Of a stretch of 64,000 bases of DNA, positions 9,552 to 18,889 are shown in pieces. The position numbers were made by a program, and so were the translations under genes. The notes beneath the pieces were generated by a model, which worked only from the letters and a program-made list of their open reading frames with translations, ran no database searches and was not told the DNA's origin. Each line of letters begins with the position of its first letter. Within the stretch, counting starts at the first letter, position 1. This DNA comes from Sphingobacteriaceae bacterium (lineage in GTDB: Bacteria; Bacteroidota; Bacteroidia; B-17B0; Aurantibacillaceae): the NCBI GenBank assembly GCA_016705695.1, contig JADJLA010000003.1, forward strand, positions 1 to 64,000. The letters are read 5' to 3'.

Positions 9552-11054
9552 ATGGCTATCATAAATTCCATAGCAAGTTGGTTGATGAAAAAGCGCATGC
9601 ATCAGATCGAGTTATTTATGAAATACCCGGTAGATGTGCAAATGGAATGGATGCATAATTTATTGAACGCGGCGAAGGAAACCGAGTATGGCAAAAAATA
9701 TAATTTTGGCGAGATAAATTCATATGAGCAATTTAAAAAGCAAATACCGATAAACGATTACGAAAGTTTAAAACCTTATATCGAGCGAAATCGCAAAGGC
9801 GAACAAAATTTATTATGGCATACCGATATCAAGTGGTTCGCAAAAAGTAGCGGCACAACCGATAAAAGTAAATTCCTCCCGGTAAGTTTAGAACATTTGG
9901 ATGGTTGTCATTACCGTGGCGGGCGCGATATGGTAACTTTACATTGCGTTAATAATTTAGAAACGCAATTGTTCACAGGAAAAAATTTGGCTCTTGGTGG
10001 AAGTTTTAAGGAAGATCAGTTTGGCGATCATCAATCGTTTCATGGCGATGTGAGTGCCATCATTATTCAGAATTTGCCCATGTGGGCCGAATTTTTTAGA
10101 GCACCAAATGTTTCAATTGCTTTAATGGACGAATGGGAAAGTAAACTCGAGAAGTTGGCCGACACCATGACGAACGAAAATGTAACAAGTATTGCCGGAG
10201 TGCCAAGTTGGATGTTGGTTTTATTGAAACGCATTTTAGAACGCTCGGGCGCTAAAACCATAAAAGAGATATGGCCAAACTTTGAAGTGTATTTTCATGG
10301 AGGTGTCAGTTTTGGTCCGTACAAGGAACAATTCAAACAATTATTTGGTAGCGATAAAGTATCGTACTTGCAATTATACAATGCATCTGAGGGATTTTTT
10401 GGAATTCAGGATCAAGCAAATTCGGATGAGATCTTATTGATGTTGGATTATGGCATTTTTTACGAATTTCAGGAATTAGGGCAAGATAAACCCGTGATAA
10501 GTTTAGATGATGTGAAAGTAGGAATTGATTACGAAATAATTATTTCTACCAACGCGGGCTTATGGCGTTACCGCTTGGGTGATGTGATTCAGTTCACATC
10601 CATCAATCCCTACCGTTTTATTATCATTGGACGAACAAAACAATGTATAAATGTATTTGGCGAAGAATTAATGGTGCATAACGCCGATAACGCTATTGCA
10701 GCCGCCTGCGAAAAAACACATGCCATGGTTCGCGATTATACAGTGGCACCCGTTTTTATGAACGAAAATGCAGGGGCACACGAATGGTTGATAGAGTTTG
10801 AACGCCAACCAAACAATTTTGAGTTCTTTGTTGCGTTATTAGATGAGGCTTTGAAAAAGCAGAATAGCGATTATGAAGCCAAACGTTATAATAATTATGT
10901 ATTGCATTCACCAGTTGTAAAAAATATGCCACAAAATTCCTTCTATAACTGGTTAAAGTTCAATAATAAATTGGGCGGACAGTATAAAGTACCGCGTTTG
11001 AACAATAAACGTGATACCTTAGAGGAAGTTTTAAAAGTAAATAAACTTGTATGA
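9552..11054 (+). CDS. GH3-family acyl-adenylate-forming enzyme
   Basis: The 500-residue protein is a full-length bacterial GH3 auxin-responsive-promoter family member. The ATP/AMP-binding loop SSGTTDKSKF lies at 99-108, the YNASEGFFGIQ motif near 275, and LWRYRLGDVIQF plus the IIGRTKQCINVFGEEL block near 330-375. Plant GH3 enzymes adenylate carboxylic acids and join them to amino acids; the substrate of the bacterial proteins is not established. The ATG directly abuts the polX stop, and the stop overlaps the next ORF, so it is translationally coupled. I recall GH3 genes next to polX-like or biosynthetic genes in Bacteroidota, but the link to DNA repair is unclear. Confidence 0.9.
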   Translation: MAIINSIASWLMKKRMHQIELFMKYPVDVQMEWMHNLLNAAKETEYGKKYNFGEINSYEQFKKQIPINDYESLKPYIERNRKGEQNLLWHTDIKWFAKSSGTTDKSKFLPVSLEHLDGCHYRGGRDMVTLHCVNNLETQLFTGKNLALGGSFKEDQFGDHQSFHGDVSAIIIQNLPMWAEFFRAPNVSIALMDEWESKLEKLADTMTNENVTSIAGVPSWMLVLLKRILERSGAKTIKEIWPNFEVYFHGGVSFGPYKEQFKQLFGSDKVSYLQLYNASEGFFGIQDQANSDEILLMLDYGIFYEFQELGQDKPVISLDDVKVGIDYEIIISTNAGLWRYRLGDVIQFTSINPYRFIIIGRTKQCINVFGEELMVHNADNAIAAACEKTHAMVRDYTVAPVFMNENAGAHEWLIEFERQPNNFEFFVALLDEALKKQNSDYEAKRYNNYVLHSPVVKNMPQNSFYNWLKFNNKLGGQYKVPRLNNKRDTLEEVLKVNKLV

Positions 11055-11893
11055 ACCACATAGTAATTTCGTGCCCTTCGTGTAAGACTTTCGTGTCCTT
11101 CGTGGTTTCTGCCTCTAAGAAATTGCATTTTATACTTTTTGTTTTTTTGTTGTGTTCATTTCAAAATGACACAAAGCCCCAGATCATTAAAAAAGCGCAT
11201 GATTATTTTACGGTAGATAATTTAGGAAACGTATTCTTCATAAAAGAGAACGAAATGGTAAAACATTTAGCCAATGGAAATTATTTTAACCGTTACAGTA
11301 ATTTGAAATTAGGAAATATCACTTCGGTAGATGCCACCAATGCTTTACGTATTATGTTATTTTATAAAGATTATCAGCAATTAGTTTTTGTAGATAATCA
11401 ATTGACACAAAAAAACGATCCTGTTTCATTGGAAAAATTGGGACACGAACAAACAGAACTTGCTAGCGTTTCGGCAAATAATGGAATTTGGTTATTCAAC
11501 AAGGCTAATAATGAATTGGTACGATTTGATGAGCAACTAAAACAAATAGCTTCCACCGGAAATTTAAAACAGATGTTGCAAACCGAGGAAGTGAAGCCAA
11601 ATTTTTTAATGGAGCATAACGGAAATGTATTTTTAAATTGCCCAGATATTGGCATTTACGTATTTGATATTTTTGGAACCTTTAGCAAGATCATTAGTTT
11701 AAAAGGACTAAAGAATTTCCAAGTGAACGAGAATATCATTTACTTCCAAAAAGACAACGGCATTTGCAGCTATAACTATAAGTTGTTTGATGAGGTGTGT
11801 AAGCCCTTTCCCATCAATAAATTAAGTCAAACCGTGTTTTTAAAGAACAAGGCTTATTTAAGTAATAATGATAGTCTTTTTGTTTTTCAATAA
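11051..11893 (+). CDS. Hypothetical secreted protein; N-terminus overlaps a short dispersed repeat
   Basis: The ORF gives 280 residues from an ATG overlapping the GH3 stop (ATGA). The first 24 or so codons lie in an ACGAAGG-type repeat and encode a Cys/Ser/Val-rich stretch unlike a normal N-terminus. A hydrophobic segment (LHFILFVFLLCSF) then looks like the real signal sequence, possibly a lipoprotein signal ending at its Cys. A TTG codon at its start could be the ancestral initiation site. The rest is short beta-type repeats (YFTVDNLGNVFFIKENEM, LVFVDNQLTQ, LVRFDEQLKQ) resembling a small propeller. I do not recognise a family. It is the last gene of the ispD operon. Confidence 0.65.
   Translation: MNHIVISCPSCKTFVSFVVSASKKLHFILFVFLLCSFQNDTKPQIIKKAHDYFTVDNLGNVFFIKENEMVKHLANGNYFNRYSNLKLGNITSVDATNALRIMLFYKDYQQLVFVDNQLTQKNDPVSLEKLGHEQTELASVSANNGIWLFNKANNELVRFDEQLKQIASTGNLKQMLQTEEVKPNFLMEHNGNVFLNCPDIGIYVFDIFGTFSKIISLKGLKNFQVNENIIYFQKDNGICSYNYKLFDEVCKPFPINKLSQTVFLKNKAYLSNNDSLFVFQ
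11068..11110. repeat. ACGAAGG-type short dispersed repeat
   Basis: Three spaced copies of TTCGTG with CCCTTCGTG and TCCTTCGTGG units lie here; read on the minus strand this gives the CCACGAAGGACACGAA / CACGAAGGGCACGAA pattern that I recall as a common intergenic repeat in several bacterial phyla. It overlaps the start of the hypothetical gene at 11051. No other copy was noticed in the window. Confidence 0.5.
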
Positions 11894-11947
11894 AGATCCG
11901 GGCTATTTCTTAACATAATTTCCGTATTTAAAGCCTCGCCAGTTTGT

Positions 11948-12101
11948 TATATTTGTTTTCAGCTCTTATACAATGGGAGGCACAGCCGAACCAGCTGTAT
12001 TAGAGATGAAAATTCCGATCGAAGCATCGGGAAGATAAGGCTTACCACTTGTGGAAAAAACCCCGAACTAGCATCTAAAAAGTGTACATTAGAACTACCA
12101 A
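11948..12101 (+). ncRNA. Candidate structured RNA or 5' leader upstream of the DUF4175 gene
   Basis: A perfect -7 element TATATTTG lies at 11948-11955 without a clear -33 TTG. The predicted start is near 11962. The following 140 nt can fold: CTCTTATAC pairs with GTATTAGAG (one mismatch) around a loop containing GGC-ACA-GCC, then CCGAT-CGAAGC-ATCGG, then CCAC-TT-GTGG. No long ORF covers it and its composition is less AT-rich than other spacers here. It may be a riboswitch-like leader or a separate small RNA such as 6S-type RNA; I could not match it to SRP RNA, tmRNA, RNase P or any riboswitch consensus I know. Confidence 0.4.
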
Positions 12102-15100
12102 TTGGCACAGAATAACATACTCATCAATAAGCTGGATGAATTCATCCGTAAGTACTATAAAAATTTACTGATCAAAGGAACTTTGTATTCATTAGGTTTA
12201 TTGTTTTCGGCCTTTTTGAGTGTAGTAGTGCTAAATTATTTCGGCGAGTTTGATACAACGGCACGAACCATTTTCTTTTTTAGCTTTTTAGCGCTTACAG
12301 GTTTTGTACTTACAAAGTACATTGCTATTCCGCTTTTAAAATTAAATAAGATTGGCGATACCCTTAGCTACAATGATGCGGCTAATATTATCGGAACACA
12401 TTTCTCAAACGTTCAAGATAAATTGCTCAACGTTTTACAGCTTCAAAATCAACAAGGGCTGTTAGGCTCTGATGAACTGCTCATGGCAAGTATTGATCAA
12501 AAGATAAATGAATTGCGTCCTGTACCTTTTACTTCGGCTATCGATCTTAAAGAGAATACCAAATATTTGAAATATGTCCTACCCGTTCTTTTCCTTTTCA
12601 TTTCAACGTATATCATTTGGCCCGGCATTATTACTAAAGGCACCGATCGTTTGGTGCATTATCAAACTTACTATTCAAAAGAAATGCCTTTTGAATTCAC
12701 CATTTTAAATAATGATCTGAGTGCTTTGCAATCACAAGATTTTGAAATGAATGTGAAAGTTAACGGCGATCAATTACCGAACGAAGTATTCGTAAAAATA
12801 AATGGCGTTGAATATAAGTTGGATAAAACGGATAAAGTAAATTTCACCTACACATTCAAAAATCTTCAAAAGAACACCAATTTTAATTTTGCCGCAGCGG
12901 GATTTGAATCAAAAGAATATGAATTAAAAGTTTTACCAAAACCGATGATCACGCAATTTAGCACACAATTAATTTACCCTGCATATTTGAATAAGCCCAA
13001 TGAGCAATTGGTTAATTCAGGCGATCTTCAATTACCTCAGGGCACAAAGGTTGTTTGGACCTTCAACACAAAGAATGCCGATGACCTGAGTTTACATTTT
13101 ACCGACACGCTTATTAATCCTGTGCATACCACTCAAGATCAGTTTACCTATGCGCGCAAGTTTTTGAACAGCAATAATTATATTTTAAAAGCTACAAATG
13201 CCTTGGTTGATAAAGCCATCGATTCTGTTTCTTATGTGATCAATGTTATTCCCGATCAATATCCCATGATCGATCTTAACCAAACTACCGATTCGATCAA
13301 TACAAAGAACATTTACTTAAGTGGAAGTGTAAAGGATGATCATGGATTCTCACGGTTGAACATGGTACTTAAAAAATACGGTACTGATTCAACCAATAAA
13401 CCTATTGAGAGTTCGGAAACTATTCCTATCAATATTAATCCAAAGCAAGTATCGCAAACGTATTATTATTTTTTAAATACAAGCACTTTCAATTTAATGC
13501 CCGGCGATAAGATCGAGTATTACTTCGAGATCTTTGATAACGATGGCGTGAACGGTTCTAAATCTTCCAAAACAAATGTATTGGTGTATAAAGCCCCAAG
13601 TTTGGATGAGATCAATGATGCAGCCTCAAAAAATAATTCAGAAATAAAAAATGATCTCGAAGAAAGCATCAAGCGCGCCAAACAATTGCAAAAAGACGTG
13701 AGCGACCTTTCTAAAAAAATAAATGATAAGAACCAGTTAAGCTACGAAGAGAAGAAAAAGCTGGAAGAGATCATGAACAAGCAAAATGCTTTAAAAAATA
13801 AAATAGAGGAAGTAAAAAAGGAGAACCAGCAGAACAATCAAATGCAAAATGAATTCTCCCAGCAAGATGAAGCTATTTTAGAGAAACAACAAGAACTCGA
13901 AAAATTATTCGATCAGATCATGACGCCCGAAATGAAGAAGTTGTTTGAAGAACTTCAAAAGGCCATGAATCAATTGAATAAAGATCAGGTGCAACAAAAA
14001 TTGGAAGAGCTAAAACTCACCAATAAGGATATTGAAAAAGAACTCGATCGTAATTTGGAATTATTTAAAGCCCTGGAAGTGCAAGAGAAAATGCAGAATG
14101 TGGTGGATAAACTGGATGAGCTAAAGAATAAAGAGTTGGATCTGAAAAATGAAACAGAGAACAAGGATAATAAATCGCCAGACAATAAAGCCTTAGAAAA
14201 AAAGCAAGACGATATCAGCAAGGAGTTTGATAAATTAAAAGAGGACATTAAAGAACTCGAGAAAAAGAATGCTGAATTAGAAGAACCCGCCAAGCTTCCT
14301 AGCAACGAAAAAAAGAAAGAGGATGTAAGTAAGGAAATGAAGAAAAGTTCAGAAAGCCTCAACAAAGGAGAAAAAAAGGAAGCTGCAAAAGCGCAAGAAG
14401 ATGCCGCCAAAAAAATGGAAGAGATGGCCGAGGAGATGATGGAAGAGATGGAAATGGAAGCGCAACAACAAGATGAAGAGAATGCTGCGGCCATGCGCCA
14501 GATCTTGGAGAATTTATTGAACGTGTCGTTTACCCAAGAGGAATTGATGAAACAATTAAGCACCACACGAATTGATAATCCTCAGTATTTAAAAATTCCT
14601 CAGCTTCAAAATAAATTAAAAAGCGATAGCAAAATTATTGAAGATAGTTTATTGGCTTTAAGTAAACGCGAGCCATCGGTAAGTAGTTTTATTAATCGCG
14701 AAATAAGCGCCATTAATCATAACATGGAAAAAACTATTAAGTCGTTGGCCGAAAGAAATACATCGGATGCTACAACGCGCATGCAAACGACCATGACATG
14801 TGTAAATAATTTAGCCTTGTTGTTGAACGAATCGTTAGAGCAAAAACAAAATAAAATGAAGGCTGCTGCCAAACAAAAAGGCGGCAAAAAAGGAAAATGT
14901 AAAAAACCAGGTTCGGGTTCAGGTCAAACGCCATCCAACGCGCCAAGTATTCCTAATATGAAAAAATTGCAGGAGCAATTAAATAAACAACTGCAAGCTT
15001 TAAAGGATGCCATGGATAAAGGCGAAAAGCCGGGAGAAAAACCAGGTCAGAAACCGGGACAAAAACCCGGACAAAAGCCAGGCCAGAAACCCGGAAACGG

Positions 15101-15563
15101 ACAAATGGGTAACCAAGGTTTGCCTAAATTGAATATGCCTGGAACTAGCGAGCAATTCGCTAAAATGGCCGCCCAGCAAGAAGCCATTAGAAGACAGATG
15201 GTTCAAATGATGGAAAAGTTAAAAAACAAAGGATCTAATCCTGGAGGTGATATGGCGGAAATGATGGAACAAACTGAAAAAGAGCTAGTTAATAAACAAA
15301 TTAGCAATGAGATGATCAAGCGCCAAAACGATATTTTAACCAAACTACTTGAAAGTGAGAAGGCTGAGCGCGAAAGGGAGCAGGATGAAAAGAGGAAAAG
15401 TAATGAAGCGAAAATTCAAAATTTAAGTAACCCTGGACAGTTTTTAGAGTATAAAAGACTAAAGGAAAAAGAATTGGAACTCATAAACACGGTTCCGCCT
15501 AGTCTTACGCCTTTTTATAAAGAGAAGGTGAATAACTACTTTAATAGCGTAAATAAGAAATGA
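12102..15563 (+). CDS. DUF4175 family protein with membrane anchor and long coiled coil
   Basis: The 1153-residue protein starts with the conserved-looking LINKLDEFIRKYYKN and a TTG codon; an in-frame TAG at 12090 leaves no room for an ATG upstream and the next Met is more than 100 codons on. Residues about 25-75 and 150-170 contain three membrane segments. A beta-rich region (about 190-500) follows, then a very long Lys/Glu/Gln-rich coiled coil (about 510-800), a Met/Glu cluster, and a low-complexity tract at about 965-995 of GEKPG / GQKPG units. The family is common in Bacteroidota and has no known function. The stop overlaps the ATG of the RsbW-like gene, so the two are coupled. Confidence 0.85.
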   Translation: MAQNNILINKLDEFIRKYYKNLLIKGTLYSLGLLFSAFLSVVVLNYFGEFDTTARTIFFFSFLALTGFVLTKYIAIPLLKLNKIGDTLSYNDAANIIGTHFSNVQDKLLNVLQLQNQQGLLGSDELLMASIDQKINELRPVPFTSAIDLKENTKYLKYVLPVLFLFISTYIIWPGIITKGTDRLVHYQTYYSKEMPFEFTILNNDLSALQSQDFEMNVKVNGDQLPNEVFVKINGVEYKLDKTDKVNFTYTFKNLQKNTNFNFAAAGFESKEYELKVLPKPMITQFSTQLIYPAYLNKPNEQLVNSGDLQLPQGTKVVWTFNTKNADDLSLHFTDTLINPVHTTQDQFTYARKFLNSNNYILKATNALVDKAIDSVSYVINVIPDQYPMIDLNQTTDSINTKNIYLSGSVKDDHGFSRLNMVLKKYGTDSTNKPIESSETIPININPKQVSQTYYYFLNTSTFNLMPGDKIEYYFEIFDNDGVNGSKSSKTNVLVYKAPSLDEINDAASKNNSEIKNDLEESIKRAKQLQKDVSDLSKKINDKNQLSYEEKKKLEEIMNKQNALKNKIEEVKKENQQNNQMQNEFSQQDEAILEKQQELEKLFDQIMTPEMKKLFEELQKAMNQLNKDQVQQKLEELKLTNKDIEKELDRNLELFKALEVQEKMQNVVDKLDELKNKELDLKNETENKDNKSPDNKALEKKQDDISKEFDKLKEDIKELEKKNAELEEPAKLPSNEKKKEDVSKEMKKSSESLNKGEKKEAAKAQEDAAKKMEEMAEEMMEEMEMEAQQQDEENAAAMRQILENLLNVSFTQEELMKQLSTTRIDNPQYLKIPQLQNKLKSDSKIIEDSLLALSKREPSVSSFINREISAINHNMEKTIKSLAERNTSDATTRMQTTMTCVNNLALLLNESLEQKQNKMKAAAKQKGGKKGKCKKPGSGSGQTPSNAPSIPNMKKLQEQLNKQLQALKDAMDKGEKPGEKPGQKPGQKPGQKPGQKPGNGQMGNQGLPKLNMPGTSEQFAKMAAQQEAIRRQMVQMMEKLKNKGSNPGGDMAEMMEQTEKELVNKQISNEMIKRQNDILTKLLESEKAEREREQDEKRKSNEAKIQNLSNPGQFLEYKRLKEKELELINTVPPSLTPFYKEKVNNYFNSVNKK
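15031..15103 (+). repeat. In-frame tandem repeat coding for GEKPG/GQKPG units
   Basis: Six to seven consecutive 12-nt units of the type aaaccgggacag encode GEKPGEKPGQKPGQKPG-like sequence inside the DUF4175 gene. Units differ at third positions, so it is an old coding repeat rather than a recent slippage product. Confidence 0.75.
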
Positions 15564-15970
15564 TTTTAACCAACGGGGAAAACTTGAGAATAAGTTCAGA
15601 CACCCAAAATATAACTTTAGTTGAGAGAGTGATCGACGATGTGTGTGAAGCGTACAAAGTAAATGAAGATCGTTATGGCAATATTCTAATTGCAGTAACC
15701 GAAGCAGTGAACAACGCCATTCAACACGGAAATAATAATGATCCGGCAAAATCTGTAACTATCACTTACAATGTTGATCCAAAGGCGATCACATTTTTTG
15801 TGTCGGATGAAGGAAAAGGGTTCGATCATAAAAATCTTCCTGACCCAACAGCACCCGAAAATATTGATAAGATAAATGGACGAGGAATTTTCTTGATGAA
15901 AAATCTGTCCGACAATATACAGTTCGACCAAAATGGCAAGCAGGTTCAATTGAAATTCAATTTCAATTAG
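15560..15970 (+). CDS. RsbW-like anti-sigma regulatory ATPase (HATPase_c_2)
   Basis: The 136-residue protein is a minimal GHKL ATPase: the N box VTEAVNNAIQHGN has E48 and N52, the G1 box is SDEGKGFD (D83, G85, G87), and GRGIFLMKNL is the G2/lid region. Proteins of this size act as serine kinases/anti-sigma factors that phosphorylate an STAS anti-antagonist. No STAS or sigma gene is adjacent. Its ATG overlaps the DUF4175 stop. In other Bacteroidota I recall a homologue followed by ybeY and mnmG, which are absent here. A SpoIIE-type phosphatase, the usual opponent in partner switching, is encoded at 33306-36491. Confidence 0.85.
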   Translation: MILTNGENLRISSDTQNITLVERVIDDVCEAYKVNEDRYGNILIAVTEAVNNAIQHGNNNDPAKSVTITYNVDPKAITFFVSDEGKGFDHKNLPDPTAPENIDKINGRGIFLMKNLSDNIQFDQNGKQVQLKFNFN

Positions 15971-15979
15971 GAATATATC

Positions 15980-16077
15980 AAATGACTCCCTACTGCGTTG
16001 TTGCAAAAATTTTAAATCCTCACATACCTTTGTATGCTCCGGTTTAAAATTTTTACACGCCTTGTAGGAAGTCATTT
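15980..16077. repeat. 98-nt palindromic element (long interrupted hairpin)
   Basis: The outer arms AAATGACTCCCTAC and GTAGGAAGTCATTT differ at one pair, the inner arms GCAAAAATTTTAAATCC and GGTTTAAAATTTTTAC pair almost fully, and the tip is CATAC-CTTT-GTATG. It lies 10 nt after the RsbW-like gene stop. It lacks a terminal T run, so it does not look like a simple terminator; it resembles a dispersed palindromic repeat. Confidence 0.65.
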
Positions 16078-16147
16078 TATACATATTCATCAACTTGTAG
16101 ATTATTTAGAATTTTGAAATTGAAAAAAGAAGGAGCGTTCTAATTTA

Positions 16148-17992
16148 ATGTCGTTTAAGAAAATAATAATCTTTATAAGTTTAACCTTGCTGCACCTTTT
16201 TTCCGGTGCGCAGATCAATCTTCAATCCGGCGGCAACAACGGCAAAGAGGCACTCGCCATTCAATTCTTCGAACAAAGGGAATATGAAAAAGCAAATGTG
16301 TACCTCGAAGATCTTTTTGATAAGAATCCCACTATTTGGTATGGTTACTATTATAAAAGTTTGATCGCTGTAAAGGATCTTGATAAAGCAGAGAAGATCA
16401 CAAAGAAATTAGTGAAGAGTAATAAATATGATCTTTCGGTTTTGGTGCATTTAGGATATATTTATAAACTGAAAGAAGAGCCAAAGAAGGAAACGGAGTG
16501 CTACGAAAAAGCATTAAAGGAATTAAACGCCGTACAACCTTTTATTAATAATTTAGCGCAAGCGTTTGTAGATGCAAAATTATACGATTACGCCATTACG
16601 GTTTACAACAAAGGAAAAAAAGCAACGCCCGACTATCCTTATTTCTACGAGCGCGCCGATGTATATAAATTGAAAGGTGATATGGTATCGATGGTGAACG
16701 AATATTTGGATGCCATTGATTTTAGAGATTCGGAATTATACATGGCGCAAAATAATTTGCAAAATTCTTTAGGTTACGATGAAGAAAGCGCTGGGTTAAA
16801 AAATCCCATTTTAAAACAAGAATTACAAAAGCGTATTCAGTCAAAGCCCGATAAAATTGTGTTCGCCGAATTTTTGATCTTTATTTTAAAGCAACAAAAA
16901 GAATTTGACGCTGCCTTTGTTCAAAGCAAATCAATTGATAAACGCAATAAAGAAGATGGTCGCCGTATTTACGAATTGGCGCGCATTTGTGTTTCCAACA
17001 AAGCGTGGGAAACCGCACAACGTTGTTACCAATATTTAATTGATAAACCAAATTGCATCTATGCCGAATCTTCATCCATTGAAGTATTAGGTGTAGAATA
17101 TGAATTGGTATTAGAAAAACCGCAGGCTACAAAAGAGGAATTAACTATTGTAGAACAAAAATTACAAGCCGCTTCCGATAAACACAAAGGAAGCTTTATG
17201 CAAACCTTTGTAGTAAAGAATTTGGCAACGCTTAAGGCTTATTATTTAAACAAACCCGAAGAAGCCATAGCGCTTTTAGATGAGGTGATCAGTAACCCAA
17301 GTATAAAACCGGTGGATAAAGCTGATTATAAAATTTTACAAGCCGATATTTATTTGGTGAGCGGCGCTATTTGGGACGCTTCACTTTTGTATTCGCAAGT
17401 AGAAAAAGATTTTAAATACGAAGCCATTGGTCACGAAGCTAAATTCAAAAACGCCAAACTGAGTTTTTATGCCGGTGATTTTAAATGGGCTAAAACACAA
17501 TGCGATGTTTTAAAAGAAGCCACTACAAAATTAATCGCCAACGATGCACTTGATCTTTCGCTTATCATTACCGATGCTATTGGCGTGGATACAAATGAAG
17601 TTCCTTTACAATTATTTGCCAGCGCGGAGCTAATGATCTTACAACATCGTTATACCGATGCCATTGCTCGAATGGATAGCGTTAATTTATTATTTAGTAA
17701 TAATACCCTTGGTGATGATATATTTTTTAAGAAAGCCGCTATTTACGAACGCACAAATAGATATGCCGACGCCGAAAAAATGTATAAGGATATCATTGAA
17801 TTTTATCCAAGCGAATTGTATGGCGATGACGCGCAGTATAAATTAGCGCAACTATACGAGAACAAAATAAAAGATACCGCAAAAGCCAAAGAAGCTTACG
17901 AAGCTATCATTACTAATTATCCCGGAAGTATTTTTGTTACCGAAGCCCGCAAACGTTTCCGTGAACTCAGGGGCGATAAGATCAATAACTAA
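16148..17992 (+). CDS. Secreted tetratricopeptide-repeat protein
   Basis: The 614-residue protein has a signal peptide (LTLLHLFSGAQ) and TPR units over most of its length, for example ALAIQFFEQREYEKANVYLE, a helix pair around YYYKSLIAVKDLDKAEKI, and C-terminal units with the ADAEKMYKDIIEFYPSELYG and AKEAYEAIITNYPGSIF pattern typical of tol-pal/BamD-like repeats. It is probably a periplasmic scaffold; the partner is unknown. It ends 18 nt before nadK, so both may be co-transcribed. The upstream spacer 15971-16147 holds the palindromic element. Confidence 0.8.
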   Translation: MSFKKIIIFISLTLLHLFSGAQINLQSGGNNGKEALAIQFFEQREYEKANVYLEDLFDKNPTIWYGYYYKSLIAVKDLDKAEKITKKLVKSNKYDLSVLVHLGYIYKLKEEPKKETECYEKALKELNAVQPFINNLAQAFVDAKLYDYAITVYNKGKKATPDYPYFYERADVYKLKGDMVSMVNEYLDAIDFRDSELYMAQNNLQNSLGYDEESAGLKNPILKQELQKRIQSKPDKIVFAEFLIFILKQQKEFDAAFVQSKSIDKRNKEDGRRIYELARICVSNKAWETAQRCYQYLIDKPNCIYAESSSIEVLGVEYELVLEKPQATKEELTIVEQKLQAASDKHKGSFMQTFVVKNLATLKAYYLNKPEEAIALLDEVISNPSIKPVDKADYKILQADIYLVSGAIWDASLLYSQVEKDFKYEAIGHEAKFKNAKLSFYAGDFKWAKTQCDVLKEATTKLIANDALDLSLIITDAIGVDTNEVPLQLFASAELMILQHRYTDAIARMDSVNLLFSNNTLGDDIFFKKAAIYERTNRYADAEKMYKDIIEFYPSELYGDDAQYKLAQLYENKIKDTAKAKEAYEAIITNYPGSIFVTEARKRFRELRGDKINN

Positions 17993-18010
17993 TAATTGTA
18001 AAACCATTAT

Positions 18011-18889
18011 ATGACAATTGCAGTATACGCGCGTTCTACAAAAGATAACCTACCGGTTTATATTGAGCAGCTTTACAATCTGCTCACTAAAGAAAAAGTA
18101 AAACTTATTATTTTTAAAGAGTTTTACGAGTTCCTTAAAACCGAACACAACTTCAAATTAGATCTGAATACGTATTCAAATTCAGAAGAATTAATTTCGA
18201 AAGCAGATTATGTGATCTCATTAGGAGGCGATGGCACCATGCTGGAAACAGTGTCCCTGGTTCGTAAATCCGGAATCCCCGTACTCGGTGTAAATACCGG
18301 TCGCTTAGGATTTTTAGCCAACGTAAATAAAGATGATCTTGAAAAAGCAGCAACGCTTTTAATAAAAGAAAAATTTACTTTAGATAAACGCGAATTAATT
18401 GAACTCAGCGGTTGCGATAATTGTTTTGGTGATGTGAACTATGCACTCAACGAATTTACAGTTCACAAACAAGAAGGTGGCGCTATGATCCATATTGATA
18501 CCTATGTGGATGGTGTATTTTTAAACTCGTATTTTGCCGATGGATTGATCGTTTCAACGCCAACAGGTTCTACAGCTTATTCGTTAAGTTGTGGTGGACC
18601 AATTATGATGCCCGATTCGGATAATTTTATTATTACGCCAATTGCACCACATAATTTAAATGTGCGTCCGGTTGTAATTCCTAATAAAAAAGTGATCAGC
18701 TTTAAAGTAAGCGGACGAAACGAAAGTTTTTATGCTTCACTGGATTCAGTTACATCTTCCATTTCGCCCAAATCGGAAATAAAAATAAAACTAGCCGATT
18801 TTAAATTCAACCTCATTAACCTCGAAGGCTCGCACTTTTTTGGCACTTTACGCAACAAATTACTTTGGGGAATTGATAAAAGGAGGTAA
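18011..18889 (+). CDS. nadK: NAD kinase
   Basis: The enzyme phosphorylates NAD to NADP. The 292-residue sequence carries the GGDGTML motif (72-78) with the catalytic Asp, LGVNTGRLGFLANV, NEFTVHK with the conserved Asn-Glu, and TPTGSTAYSLSCGGPI. Length and start fit the bacterial NadK family. The stop overlaps the ATG of the next lipoprotein gene by one base, and the end of nadK happens to contain AGGAGG just before that ATG. Confidence 0.95.
   Translation: MTIAVYARSTKDNLPVYIEQLYNLLTKEKVKLIIFKEFYEFLKTEHNFKLDLNTYSNSEELISKADYVISLGGDGTMLETVSLVRKSGIPVLGVNTGRLGFLANVNKDDLEKAATLLIKEKFTLDKRELIELSGCDNCFGDVNYALNEFTVHKQEGGAMIHIDTYVDGVFLNSYFADGLIVSTPTGSTAYSLSCGGPIMMPDSDNFIITPIAPHNLNVRPVVIPNKKVISFKVSGRNESFYASLDSVTSSISPKSEIKIKLADFKFNLINLEGSHFFGTLRNKLLWGIDKRR

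Noticed and set aside
13985..14566. 193-codon Ser-rich ORF antisense to DUF4175
   Set aside because: It mirrors the Glu/Lys-rich coiled coil on the other strand, the usual cause of long antisense Ser/Phe-rich ORFs.
15031..15103. CRISPR-like or VNTR array
   Set aside because: Units are 12 nt, contiguous and in the DUF4175 reading frame; there are no spacers.
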